From assembly GCF_017495225.1 (NCBI RefSeq), contig NZ_JAFEIG010000026.1:22365-86364 (forward strand): a stretch of 64,000 bases of DNA, read 5' to 3'. The DNA comes from Daejeonella sp. Lineage in GTDB: Bacteria; Bacteroidota; Bacteroidia; Sphingobacteriales; Sphingobacteriaceae. A program made the translations under genes and the position numbers. The notes beneath the pieces were generated by a model. That model was not told the DNA's origin, ran no database searches, and saw nothing but the letters and a program-made list of their open reading frames with translations. Positions 44,636 through 53,532 of the stretch are shown here, one piece after another. The first letter of the stretch is position 1; each line of letters begins with the position of its first letter.

Positions 44636-45673
44636 CTATTCGGGTATTTGCTGACTTAAACAATGGAGGGTTCCAAATCCCCAAATAAAATCTATTGCGC
44701 TAATTGGAATAATAGTCCTGCCAGGGAAACAGCCCGCGATAATGTTCAAAGCTTCTGCATCTTTCGCATCATTAAAAACCGGCACAAGCACACATTTATT
44801 TAAGATTAAGAAATTAGCATAGCTAGCTGGTAATCTGAGGCCATCAAAATAAATCGGACTAGGCATTGGCAATTCGACAATTTTTGGAGATTTACCATTT
44901 TCTAATTTCGAGGCTTGTAGTCGCTCTAAATTTTCTTGTAATGCCTTGTAATTGAGGTCTTTACTATCTTTTTCAACTACCGTGATGATAGTTTCTTCAT
45001 CCGCAAATCTGCTTAAATCATCAATGTGTCCATGGGTATCATCACCAGCAATTCCATCTCCTAGCCAAATAACATTGCTTATGCCTAGATATTCTTTGAA
45101 AATTTCCTCATAATCCTCTTTTGTGAATCCTGCATTTCTAACTTGAATATCAGGATGCATTAAGCATTCTTCAGAAGTTAGTAAAGTGCCTTTACCGTTT
45201 ACATCAATAGCTCCACCCTCCAAAATAACAGCTTTGCCTTTGTATATAACTTGGCTTAATGGAATATTTAGAAAGGAGGATACAACAGCTGGCACATGCC
45301 TGTCTAGTTTAAAGTTTTTATATTTCGCCCAGCCATTAAAATTAAAATTCAAAGCTTCCCGTTTTGATCCATTTTTAACGATTATCGGACCAGAATCACG
45401 CATCCAGCTTCTATTGGTTTTATGTAGGATAAAAGACACTTTATCTAGTGCTACATGTGCTTTTTCGAGCATTTCATGCACTTTTTCTTTCGTCTTTTTA
45501 TCGGCAACCACTAATAAAACTTCCTCAAAAGTGGCCACTTTTTTAATGAATTCAACAAATGCCCACTGCACGGCAGCAAATTTTCCTGGCCAGTCATTTC
45601 CATTGTATGGGAAACACAATAATATTCCTTGCTGCTTTTCCCACTCGGCGGGAAATCTTCTTTGTGTACTCAT
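44636..45673 (-). CDS. aguA: Agmatine deiminase (iminohydrolase)
   Basis: The enzyme converts agmatine to N-carbamoylputrescine and ammonia. At 345 residues from ATG 45673 (MSTQRRFPAEWEKQQG) it has the PPADI fold features: WMRDSGPI, FNGWAKY, GGAIDVNGKG, DDTHGHIDDLSRF and the nucleophile C338 in GTLHCLSQQIPE. A longer frame from 45754 overlaps the amidase gene and is rejected. It starts right after the aguB stop, giving a two-gene polyamine operon. Confidence 0.95.
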   Translation of the reverse strand: MSTQRRFPAEWEKQQGILLCFPYNGNDWPGKFAAVQWAFVEFIKKVATFEEVLLVVADKKTKEKVHEMLEKAHVALDKVSFILHKTNRSWMRDSGPIIVKNGSKREALNFNFNGWAKYKNFKLDRHVPAVVSSFLNIPLSQVIYKGKAVILEGGAIDVNGKGTLLTSEECLMHPDIQVRNAGFTKEDYEEIFKEYLGISNVIWLGDGIAGDDTHGHIDDLSRFADEETIITVVEKDSKDLNYKALQENLERLQASKLENGKSPKIVELPMPSPIYFDGLRLPASYANFLILNKCVLVPVFNDAKDAEALNIIAGCFPGRTIIPISAIDFIWGFGTLHCLSQQIPE

Positions 45674-45674
45674 T

Positions 45675-46562
45675 TTAAAGGATTGCTCTTTTGGTAATAT
45701 CGCCAAAGGCATCAATTCTACGATCTCTAAAGAATGGCCAATTTTGGCGCACATTCTCCTGTAGGTTTAAATCTACCTCAGCAATGAGTATTTCTTCTTG
45801 ATCATGAGATGCTTGAGCTAGAATTTCGCCTTGCGGACCAGCGATGAATGAAGATCCCCAAAATTGAATTCCCTCAGTTCCAGGTACATATTTTTCTAAT
45901 CCGATGCGGTTTGCTGCTGCCACATAAACTCCATTAGCCACCGCATGCCCTTTCATCACATTCATCCAAGCGCCATGTTGTTTTTCGCCGTATTGTTCCT
46001 TTTCTAAAGGATGCCAGCCAATTGCTGTAGGATAAAATAATACCTCAGCACCTTGCAAAGCCGTTAATCTAGCTGCTTCAGGATACCATTGATCCCAACA
46101 TATTAAAGTCCCAATTTTACCTTTTTTGGTCGGGAAAGTCTTAAATCCGATATCCCCAGGGGTAAAATAGAATTTCTCATAAAAATGAGGGTCATCTGGG
46201 ATATGCATTTTTCGGTATAATCCTGCTTCTGTACCATCTGTATCAATAATATAGGCACTATTATGGTAAATACCTGCCATTCTTCTTTCAAAGAAAGGAA
46301 CGATAATCACAACTCCCAATTCCTTAGCCAATGCGCTAAATGCGATAAATGAGGTGCTATAAAGTGGTTCTGCTAAAGCAAAATTGTCGGTGTCCTCTGT
46401 CTGGCAGAAATAATGACTACTGTATAATTCTGGCAGAGAAATAACTTCTGCTCCCTTTTTTGCAGCCTCACGCACCCAGGAAATGCATTTTTTTAAATTG
46501 TTTTCTGCAATATCGTTTAGGTTTAGCTGCAGTACAGCTATCTTATAAGTGCTTTTTGACAT
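45675..46562 (-). CDS. aguB: N-carbamoylputrescine amidase
   Basis: This 295-residue nitrilase-family enzyme hydrolyses N-carbamoylputrescine to putrescine, CO2 and ammonia. The catalytic triad is E45 (LPELYS), K118 (YRKMHIP) and C155 (LICWDQWYPEA). The C-terminal RQNWPFFRDRRIDAFGDI is typical. The product of aguA downstream is its substrate, so the pair makes putrescine from agmatine in the cytosol. Confidence 0.95.
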   Translation of the reverse strand: MSKSTYKIAVLQLNLNDIAENNLKKCISWVREAAKKGAEVISLPELYSSHYFCQTEDTDNFALAEPLYSTSFIAFSALAKELGVVIIVPFFERRMAGIYHNSAYIIDTDGTEAGLYRKMHIPDDPHFYEKFYFTPGDIGFKTFPTKKGKIGTLICWDQWYPEAARLTALQGAEVLFYPTAIGWHPLEKEQYGEKQHGAWMNVMKGHAVANGVYVAAANRIGLEKYVPGTEGIQFWGSSFIAGPQGEILAQASHDQEEILIAEVDLNLQENVRQNWPFFRDRRIDAFGDITKRAIL

Positions 46563-46657
46563 ATTAAAATGGTATAGGAGCTTTAAAAATGCAAAATTAG
46601 TGATTTTATTTTATTCCTCTCAGCGCTTTCAAAGCCCCCGCTAAAATTGTTTGTATA

Positions 46658-47200
46658 TTATTTAAAGGTTAAGCCTATGCCTAATCTTATATTTCCCAAA
46701 TCAAAGCTCTCGCCCAATCTATAATTTGCTGGGAAATCGATTTTTTGATAATTATATCCCGTTTGTAGGCCCAAATTCAATCTACTGTTGACTGGAAAAG
46801 AGTAGGAAAGTCCAGCGCCAGCCGTCATCCCTTTATTGAAATTATCGAATAATTTTACAGCATATCCCCCATAAATATCTAGTTTTAAGCCGATTAGCTC
46901 AGGGTTTAAATAATAAGATCCGTTTATTGTAATGGGTAATGTATTATAACTTGCACCATTTGCCTTACGGTAATTATCTGTCCCTAATGCCAAACCAAGT
47001 CCCACATGATTAGTCAATAATTTCGTAATCCCTGTACGTGTTCTCAAGCCTCTAAACGAGGGATTCCCACTCAATGAAGTGCTATTGTGAATTAATGCAC
47101 TTATTTCTGTATAATTTATCAGTCGCTTTTCTTGTGCATTTACCACCTGACTAAGCATTGAAATGGAAAAAATGAATAAAATTCGGATACTAATTTTCAT
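46658..47200 (-). CDS. Predicted outer-membrane beta-barrel protein
   Basis: The 180-residue protein has a signal peptide (ILFIFSISMLSQVVNAQ) and amphipathic strands with many Gly/Tyr residues (HVGLGLALGTDNYR, KLDIYGGYAVKLF, NLGLQTGYNYQKI), ending in GNIRLGIGLTFK. The Phe-Lys end and size fit an OmpA/X-like barrel. No named family is recognised. It is monocistronic and divergent from the MBL gene at 47323. Confidence 0.7.
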   Translation of the reverse strand: MKISIRILFIFSISMLSQVVNAQEKRLINYTEISALIHNSTSLSGNPSFRGLRTRTGITKLLTNHVGLGLALGTDNYRKANGASYNTLPITINGSYYLNPELIGLKLDIYGGYAVKLFDNFNKGMTAGAGLSYSFPVNSRLNLGLQTGYNYQKIDFPANYRLGESFDLGNIRLGIGLTFK

Positions 47201-47322
47201 ATAAATACAATATAAAATGATTGATCAATGCGAATATAATCACATTAAAGGGAAGTCTTTGATGCTTTTTGTATAATTTTAACGCACAAATTGATCGATG
47301 CAGATCTATTGTCCCACTAAGA

Positions 47323-48150
47323 ATGGCTTTATCATTTACATCATTAAATTCGGGGAGTAATGGGAATTGTTATTATGTTGAAAATCAGCATGATGCAATT
47401 TTTATAGATGCGGGACTTAGCTGTCGTGAGACAGAGAAAAGAATGGAACGCTTAGGTTTATCGATGAGTAAATTAAGAGCAATTTTTGTCTCTCATGAGC
47501 ATTCTGATCATATTCGTGGGATTTCAGTCCTAGCCAAAAAGTACCAATTGCCAGTTTTTATTACAGAGGGAACCCTTAAAAACTCTGGGATTGATTTGGA
47601 AAGTCATCTTGTAAGAAGTTTTGTGGCACATGAGGTTGTTCAAATTGGCGGACTAGAAATTACTTCTTTTACTAAGTTTCATGATGCTTCTGATCCACAC
47701 AGTTTTATTGTGACCTGTAATGGCTTGAAGCTTGGTGTATTTACTGATATAGGCACGCCTTGTGAAAATCTTATTCGTTATTTTTCAAGCTGTGATGCTG
47801 CCTTTTTGGAAGCAAATTATGATGATGAAATGCTCGATAAGGGTAGATATCCACATCATTTAAAAGCCCGAATTAGAAGTGATTATGGTCACCTTTCAAA
47901 TCTTCAGGCGCTTGATTTGTTTTGCTCACACGGACTTCACATGAGCCATTTGTTACTTTCACATCTTTCAAAAGACAATAATCGGCCAGAGTTAGTGTCG
48001 GAATTGTTTAAGAGTAAATCTCAGAAAACTGAAATTATTGTTGCTTCCAGAGATCAGGAAAGTGAAATATTTCATCTTCATAATTCCACTGTTTCGGCTA
48101 ATCCAAGGCCTAAAAACAGTAAATCTGTTCAATTTTCCTTGTTTGATTAA
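47323..48150 (+). CDS. MBL-fold metallohydrolase (YycJ/WalJ-like)
   Basis: The 275-residue protein begins MALSFTSLNSGSNGNCYYVE, typical of the YycJ group, and has the metal motif HEHSDH (VSHEHSDHIRG), GVFTDIG, EANYDDEML and the late His in LLSHLSKDN. Related proteins are double-strand exonucleases or phosphodiesterases linked to DNA repair and cell-wall control. The start ATG 47323 fits the family; 18 upstream codons do not. Confidence 0.9.
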   Translation: MALSFTSLNSGSNGNCYYVENQHDAIFIDAGLSCRETEKRMERLGLSMSKLRAIFVSHEHSDHIRGISVLAKKYQLPVFITEGTLKNSGIDLESHLVRSFVAHEVVQIGGLEITSFTKFHDASDPHSFIVTCNGLKLGVFTDIGTPCENLIRYFSSCDAAFLEANYDDEMLDKGRYPHHLKARIRSDYGHLSNLQALDLFCSHGLHMSHLLLSHLSKDNNRPELVSELFKSKSQKTEIIVASRDQESEIFHLHNSTVSANPRPKNSKSVQFSLFD

Positions 48151-48487
48151 TTTTTTAGAATTTTAAAATTCTCCTGATTTTTATTGTCATTTTCCATTTT
48201 GCTTATCCCAATTTAAATGCGCTTTTGTTGAAAAAGAATTGAAATAAAATAGAACATTTCAATTTATAGCATGTTATTCCTTTGTGATTGGTGATAGCCA
48301 ATATTCGATTTTTGGCATTAAGATTCAATCTTTTTCGTTCAATATTGATTCTTTGGATTATTGCCTAATTAATTTATTGCATTTCTCTTTCGGTAAAAAA
48401 GCGGCCATCAATTTGGCATTATCGTTATTTTTTATCCCAAGAGCCTATTATTTGATACGATTAATTTATCAATTAAAATTTAAGCAA
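48151..48487. other. Gap upstream of the ferritin-like gene
   Basis: A 337-bp AT-rich stretch. An open frame from 48284 runs into the ferritin-like gene, but its residues are Phe/Leu/Tyr-rich and without family features, so it is not used. No promoter of the TTTG-N20-TAnnTTTG form or hairpin was recognised. Confidence 0.4.
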
Positions 48488-49003
48488 ATGGAAACCAAAA
48501 AGCAAATGTCGTCTGATATGCCCAATGCACACCTTCATGAATTATTTGTGGATGAATTAAGGGATATCCTAGGTGCGGAAAAGCAATTATTAAAGGGTCT
48601 TAAAAAGATATCGTCTAAAACCACAAATGCCAATTTAAAGCATGCATTTGATGAGCATTTAACAGAAACTGAGCATCAAGTTGAGCGGCTTACAGAAGTT
48701 TTTCAAAGTATCGGTTTGTCGCCGCGCTCAAAAAAATGTAAAGCCATGCAAGGCTTGTTAGAAGAATCTGAAGAGATTATTGACAATTTTGAATCGGGAC
48801 AAGTTTTGGATGCAGCACTTATTGCAGCAGCTCAAAAAATTGAGCATTATGAAATAGCAAGTTATGGTTGTTTATTAACTTATGCCAAGCTCATGGAGCA
48901 TACTCGCGCAGAGGAGTTATTAAATGAATCGCTTATTGAAGAGAAAGCTGCAGATGTTAAATTAACAGAAATTGCTATGGCTGAGGTCAATGTGATGGTT
49001 TAA
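48488..49003 (+). CDS. Ferritin-like DUF892 (YciE/YciF) protein
   Basis: The 171-residue all-helical protein has the DUF892 layout: LHELFVDELRDILGAEKQLL, AFDEHLTETEHQVERLTEVF, AALIAAAQKIEHYEIASYG and LLNESLIEEKAADVKLTEI. The Glu/His positions in helices 1-4 are di-iron ligands of ferritin-like folds. Members are stress-induced in enterobacteria. ATG 48488 is chosen because the residues before it do not match the family. A terminator follows at 49019. Confidence 0.9.
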   Translation: METKKQMSSDMPNAHLHELFVDELRDILGAEKQLLKGLKKISSKTTNANLKHAFDEHLTETEHQVERLTEVFQSIGLSPRSKKCKAMQGLLEESEEIIDNFESGQVLDAALIAAAQKIEHYEIASYGCLLTYAKLMEHTRAEELLNESLIEEKAADVKLTEIAMAEVNVMV

Positions 49004-49018
49004 ATTTTTTGCAGAGAT

Positions 49019-49047
49019 AGGCCTTGTTCCAACAGGAATTAAGGCCT
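49019..49047 (+). terminator. Intrinsic terminator of the ferritin-like gene
   Basis: AGGCCTT-g-TTCC-AACA-GGAA-tt-AAGGCCT forms a 7+4 bp stem, followed by the T-rich TCTTTGTTCTT. It lies 16 bp after the stop at 49003. Confidence 0.85.
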
Positions 49048-49114
49048 TCTTTGTTCTTATTGAATTTCTTTTTCGCCGATTTTCTATCTTCGTATCAGAA
49101 TTTATTTGTATATT

Positions 49115-49489
49115 ATGGTTTTGATAGTCCTAAACATCATTTTTTGCCTTTCTTTCCTTGTCTTTGCTTGGTTCAATATAAACGATACTGATTCTTGGCT
49201 TTGGCTACCGATTTATATGGCGGCCTCTATACTTTGCGGAGCAGCCGCATTTGGTATGTATTATCCCATGGGATACCTATTTCTAATTGCTTTTTACTTG
49301 ATTTATGCCTTGATTTTGTTCTTTGCAAAGGATGGTGTACGCGATTGGATTACCAAATATAGTACACCAAGTATTACCGAAAGCATGCAAGCCAAAAAGC
49401 CATATATTGAAAAAACACGCGAATTTTTCGGATTGCTGATTATTTCAGCAGCACTCGCATTAAATTATTTTGTTTCGGGCGGAATTTGA
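49115..49489 (+). CDS. TMEM220-family membrane protein
   Basis: The 124-residue protein from ATG 49115 has four hydrophobic helices (about 2-20, 29-47, 49-69, 102-119). FAWFNINDTDSWLWLPIYM followed by a Gly/Ala-rich helix is the signature of the transmembrane family 220 (PF15071). The function is unknown. It precedes the Ebo cluster by 90 bp on the same strand and may be its first gene. Confidence 0.8.
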   Translation: MVLIVLNIIFCLSFLVFAWFNINDTDSWLWLPIYMAASILCGAAAFGMYYPMGYLFLIAFYLIYALILFFAKDGVRDWITKYSTPSITESMQAKKPYIEKTREFFGLLIISAALALNYFVSGGI

Positions 49490-49578
49490 TCTAATTTTCC
49501 TCTTCTTTTAAGCAATTCTTGCTAATTTTTATTAGATTTCGCAATATTTAATTCCTACCAATATTCAATTTTGTGGGC

Positions 49579-50448
49579 ATGTTTGATTACGATTCAGAAA
49601 GATTTAGGTCACTCTTAACGGATTTGACCCGTACTAATATTAATGAAGAAGCGTGGAGCTGGCTGAGCGATAAATTCTTATCGCTAGATACCTTGGCTAT
49701 CAATTCCGCTTTTGCGATGATGCCACGAAAGACTGGTAAATCACCAATTATAATCTCGGCAGCACAAGAGGCTGAAATTGAAAGATTAAAACCTGGTTTT
49801 AGCTTGTCTGCTTGGACTGCCGATAAATTAGCGCGGACTTGCCTTATCTTACATATCGACCCATCCGACAAGGAAAAATACTTAAAGACAATCGATAATT
49901 TATTTCTTGCGGCTGAAATTCAAGAGCTTGTAGCCTTGTATTCTTCCATTTCTTTATTTGCCTGGCCTGAAGATTGGAAAATGAGATGTGCCGAAGGTAT
50001 TAGAAGTAATATCGGTCTGGTATTGGAGTCTATCATGTATCATAATCCTTATCCTGCAAAATATCTTGATGAGAAGGCTTGGAATCAGCTGGTGCTTAAA
50101 GCTTTTTTTACCGATAAAGATTTGAATAAAATTGCTGGTATTGATGAAGGTGCCAATGCTGAACTCGCAACTACTTTGCAGGATTATGCACATGAACGTT
50201 GGGCGGCACATCGAAGTATAAACCCTCATTTATGGCGTTTAACGAGTAAATTTCTCGATGTAAATTTCTTGGAAGATTTAAAGAGATTATTCGAAAATGG
50301 AAATTTAAAAGATAGACAAGCTGCGGCTTTAACCATTTACCATTCTGATTTTAGTCCGGCGAAACTACTCTTAAACAATTTCCCCGAACTTATAAAAGCA
50401 ATAGAAAATAAAGAATTGAATTGGAGCAATTTGGCTCCTGAAGCATAA
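49579..50448 (+). CDS. eboA: EboA-domain protein
   Basis: The 289-residue cytosolic protein is recognised from its place as first gene of a complete eboABCDEF set and from typical EboA stretches (WSWLSDKFL, FSLSAWTADKLARTCLIL, PEDWKMRCAEGIRSNI, DYAHERWAAHRSI, LKDRQAAALTIYHS). Its biochemical role is unknown. In cyanobacteria eboA, eboB and eboC are needed for export of scytonemin precursors to the periplasm. The start ATG 49579 is preferred over a GTG two codons earlier. Confidence 0.85.
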   Translation: MFDYDSERFRSLLTDLTRTNINEEAWSWLSDKFLSLDTLAINSAFAMMPRKTGKSPIIISAAQEAEIERLKPGFSLSAWTADKLARTCLILHIDPSDKEKYLKTIDNLFLAAEIQELVALYSSISLFAWPEDWKMRCAEGIRSNIGLVLESIMYHNPYPAKYLDEKAWNQLVLKAFFTDKDLNKIAGIDEGANAELATTLQDYAHERWAAHRSINPHLWRLTSKFLDVNFLEDLKRLFENGNLKDRQAAALTIYHSDFSPAKLLLNNFPELIKAIENKELNWSNLAPEA

Positions 50449-50465
50449 AATTAAAATAAGAAAAT

Positions 50466-51449
50466 ATGTGTTGTAGTCATTCATTTGAAGAGAAAAGGCC
50501 TCTAGGTGTTATAGAGCCAATGAATTTGGATAGCATTAAGGGGATGAAATTTTTCGACCCACATGTTCACATGAGTTCTAGAACTACGGATGATTATCAG
50601 GCTATGGCCGATGCTGGAATTGTGGCTTTAATTGAGCCTGCATTTTGGCTAGGACAGCCTCGCACGGGTATTGATAGCTTTCGCGATTATTATAGTAGCC
50701 TTGTAGGTTGGGAGCGTTTCCGTTCTTCGCAATTTGGTATTAAACATTATTGCACCATAGGCTTAAATTCGCGTGAAGCAAATAATGAAAAACTTGCGGA
50801 GCAGGTGATGGAAATACTTCCTTTATTCATTTATAAAGAGGGGGTTGTGGGTATTGGTGAGATAGGTTTTGATGATCAAACCGCTGCTGAAGATAAATAT
50901 TACCGAATGCAGTTAGAATTGGCAAAAGAAGCCGGATTGCCAATTCAAATTCATACGCCACATCGCGATAAGAAAAAAGGAACGCAGCGAAGCATGGATA
51001 TCGCCATTGAGCATGGTATTGACCCCAAAATGGTGATTGTAGATCATAATAATGAAGAAACGGTTAAGGAAGTTCTAGACCGTGGTTTTTGGGCAGCATT
51101 CACCATCTATCCATTTACTAAAATGGGAAATGAGCGCATGGTGGAGGTCACAAAAATGTATGGATCTGAACGCATTATGATTAATTCTGCTGCTGATTGG
51201 GGAATTAGTGACCCTCTTGCTGTGCCTAAAACAGCTGCTCTCATGAAATTGAAGGGAATTAGTGATGAGGATATTAAAAAAATCACTTATTCTAATGCCA
51301 TTGCGGCATTTGCGCAAAGCGGACAAATTGACGAAAGCGATTTTGCTAGTCCGAAAGTTATTGACCAAAGCGAGAAATTTGAGGGGAATACCGTTTTACG
51401 TGGTGGTCAGCAGCCCCGCATAGATAAATCATCCATCATCATTAGCTAA
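50466..51449 (+). CDS. eboB: EboB, TatD-like metal-dependent hydrolase
   Basis: The 327-residue protein has the TatD barrel: HxH in FFDPHVHMSS, GEIGFDD, IQIHTPHRDK, VIVDHNNEETV and INSAADWG as metal and active-site positions. EboB is a distinct TatD branch found only in Ebo clusters. It lies 17 bp after eboA and 4 bp before eboC in a tight operon. The substrate is unknown. Confidence 0.92.
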   Translation: MCCSHSFEEKRPLGVIEPMNLDSIKGMKFFDPHVHMSSRTTDDYQAMADAGIVALIEPAFWLGQPRTGIDSFRDYYSSLVGWERFRSSQFGIKHYCTIGLNSREANNEKLAEQVMEILPLFIYKEGVVGIGEIGFDDQTAAEDKYYRMQLELAKEAGLPIQIHTPHRDKKKGTQRSMDIAIEHGIDPKMVIVDHNNEETVKEVLDRGFWAAFTIYPFTKMGNERMVEVTKMYGSERIMINSAADWGISDPLAVPKTAALMKLKGISDEDIKKITYSNAIAAFAQSGQIDESDFASPKVIDQSEKFEGNTVLRGGQQPRIDKSSIIIS

Positions 51450-51453
51450 AAAT

Positions 51454-52335
51454 TTGGGAAAGATTTTTCATTTTCTTCGCCTGATGCGGCCGGCAAATAT
51501 CGTGACTTCAGTGGCAGATGTTTTGGCGGGAATTACCATTTCAGGGTATATTTTTGGACCCGAAATAGATTTTTTAGCCATAATCCTATTGTGCTTATCA
51601 ACCATTGGATTATACGGTGGAGGAATCGTTTTTAATGATGTTTTTGATTTTGAACTCGACAAAATCGAACGTCCTGAGCGGGCAATTCCAAGTGGTGCAG
51701 TTAAACTGAGTGAAGCCATTGTTTTAGGTCTCTTTTTGCTCGTTTTTGGTATTGCAAGTGCATTTTTATATTCCATGCTTTCAGGAATAATTGCGATTTT
51801 AATCGCTGTTTGCGCCCTGGTTTATAATAAATTTTCGAAACATCATCCCTTTATCGGTCCGTTAAACATGGGTATATGCCGTGGCTTAAACCTATTACTT
51901 GGAGTCAGTATAATTGCATATTCGCTAAATAATTCGTATATTATAGCTGTTGTGCATCTCATTTACATTTTCTCTATTACCATAATTAGTCGGGGGGAGG
52001 TGCACGGTTCCAATAAAAACAAACTATTTTTAGGCGCTTTTTTATATGCATTGGTCATAGGGGTAATGCTCTTTTTTGCATGGCAAAAAGAACAAATACT
52101 TCTCGCCTTGATATTTATTGTACCCTTTGCTTGGATGATATTCAGGCCCCTTTTTAGGGCAATTCAGGAGCCGATAGGTAAAAACATCGGACTAGCAGTA
52201 AAGGCTGGAGTGATATCACTGATTTTAATGGATGCCGCATGGGCGGCAGTATTTGGCTCCTTAGGATTGGCCTTTTTCATCGTAATTTTATTGCCACTTT
52301 CCATTTGGTTGTCAAAACGTTTTGCCGTTACTTAA
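51454..52335 (+). CDS. eboC: EboC, UbiA-like membrane prenyltransferase
   Basis: The 293-residue protein has about nine membrane helices and the first Asp-rich prenyl-diphosphate motif NDVFDFELDKIERPERAIPS. It starts MGKIFHFLRLMRPANIV from a TTG at 51454; an ATG at 51484 would begin at the MRP of the same segment and is the alternative. UbiA enzymes transfer polyprenyl groups to aromatic or sugar acceptors; the Ebo acceptor is unknown. It follows eboB by 4 bp. Confidence 0.92.
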   Translation: MGKIFHFLRLMRPANIVTSVADVLAGITISGYIFGPEIDFLAIILLCLSTIGLYGGGIVFNDVFDFELDKIERPERAIPSGAVKLSEAIVLGLFLLVFGIASAFLYSMLSGIIAILIAVCALVYNKFSKHHPFIGPLNMGICRGLNLLLGVSIIAYSLNNSYIIAVVHLIYIFSITIISRGEVHGSNKNKLFLGAFLYALVIGVMLFFAWQKEQILLALIFIVPFAWMIFRPLFRAIQEPIGKNIGLAVKAGVISLILMDAAWAAVFGSLGLAFFIVILLPLSIWLSKRFAVT

Positions 52336-52401
52336 TTGACGATTATCTTTAACGACCTTTAAAAAATATTAAGAACAAAATTTTGTAAGCGCAAAGCGAA
52401 A

Positions 52402-53532
52402 ATGAACTACCTACAACAATCTTTCCATGTAAAATTTGAGTATAAGGTTTTTTTTAGCTCCGGACTTTTTGAGCCATCAAATACATTATTGAATGATTTT
52501 TTGAAGGGTGATGCTATTGTGCGTAAAATCTTTTTTGTTGTGGATGGAGGTATTGGTGATGAGTTACAGCAGAAGATTAAAAATTATTTCAAAATTCATC
52601 AAGCTGTTGAGCTAATTCCCGAAATTTTAGTCCTACCGGGTGGTGAGCAATTAAAAAATAATACCCTGTATTTTGATCAGATTTTAGAATTAATCAATAA
52701 ATATAAAATTGATCGACACTCCTATGTTGCGGCTATTGGTGGCGGTTCAGTACTCGATTTAGTAGGCTATGCTTCGGCAGTGGCGCATCGTGGGATACGA
52801 CATATTCGCATTCCTACCACCGTTTTATCCCAGAATGATTCGGGCGTGGGTGTTAAAAATGGAATTAATTATTTTGGTAAGAAAAACTTTCTTGGGACTT
52901 TCGCTCCGCCAATAGCGGTTTTTAATGATGATTTTTTCATCAAAAGCTTGTCCGATAGGGATTATAGGTCAGGAATTTCTGAGGCAGTAAAAGTAGCACT
53001 TATCAAGGATTCCGAATTCTTCACCTGGATTGAGGAGAATGCTGAAAAATTAACTTCCCGTGACGAGGAAAGCATGAATTACCTGATCTATAAATGCGCT
53101 GAATTGCACATGAATCATATTGCCAGTGGCGATCCTTTTGAAAAAGGTTCTTCGCGACCTTTAGATTTTGGACATTGGAGTGCACATAAATTGGAGCAAC
53201 TTTCTAACTTTCAAGTCCTACATGGAGAGGCAGTAGCTATGGGAATTGCCTTAGACTCAGTTTATTCCAATTTGATAGGTTCTTTATCTGATTCGGATTG
53301 CCAGCGAATTATTAACCTTTTAATCAAATTAGGCTTTGATATCATTCATCCACTCATGGAGGTAAATGATTCTCACTCGCCTATTTTATTAGGTTTAGAA
53401 GAGTTTAGAGAACACCTTGGAGGCGAGTTAACCATTATGCTTCTCAAAAATATTGGGGAGGGCTTAGAAGTGCATGAAATAGATCCTGAAATTCTTATAA
53501 AAGCATCGCAAACTCTTCTTAAATATTCATGA
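52402..53532 (+). CDS. eboD: EboD, 3-dehydroquinate synthase-like enzyme
   Basis: The 376-residue protein has the DHQS fold: LVLPGGEQLKN, AAIGGGSVLDLVGYAS, RIPTTVLSQNDSGVGVKNGINYFGKKN (NAD and substrate loops), DYRSGISEAVKVALIKD, LDFGHWSAHKLE and LHGEAVAMGIALD (metal ligands). It is a sedoheptulose-cyclase relative that may act on a sugar phosphate rather than DAHP. The last four bases overlap eboE. Confidence 0.93.
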   Translation: MNYLQQSFHVKFEYKVFFSSGLFEPSNTLLNDFLKGDAIVRKIFFVVDGGIGDELQQKIKNYFKIHQAVELIPEILVLPGGEQLKNNTLYFDQILELINKYKIDRHSYVAAIGGGSVLDLVGYASAVAHRGIRHIRIPTTVLSQNDSGVGVKNGINYFGKKNFLGTFAPPIAVFNDDFFIKSLSDRDYRSGISEAVKVALIKDSEFFTWIEENAEKLTSRDEESMNYLIYKCAELHMNHIASGDPFEKGSSRPLDFGHWSAHKLEQLSNFQVLHGEAVAMGIALDSVYSNLIGSLSDSDCQRIINLLIKLGFDIIHPLMEVNDSHSPILLGLEEFREHLGGELTIMLLKNIGEGLEVHEIDPEILIKASQTLLKYS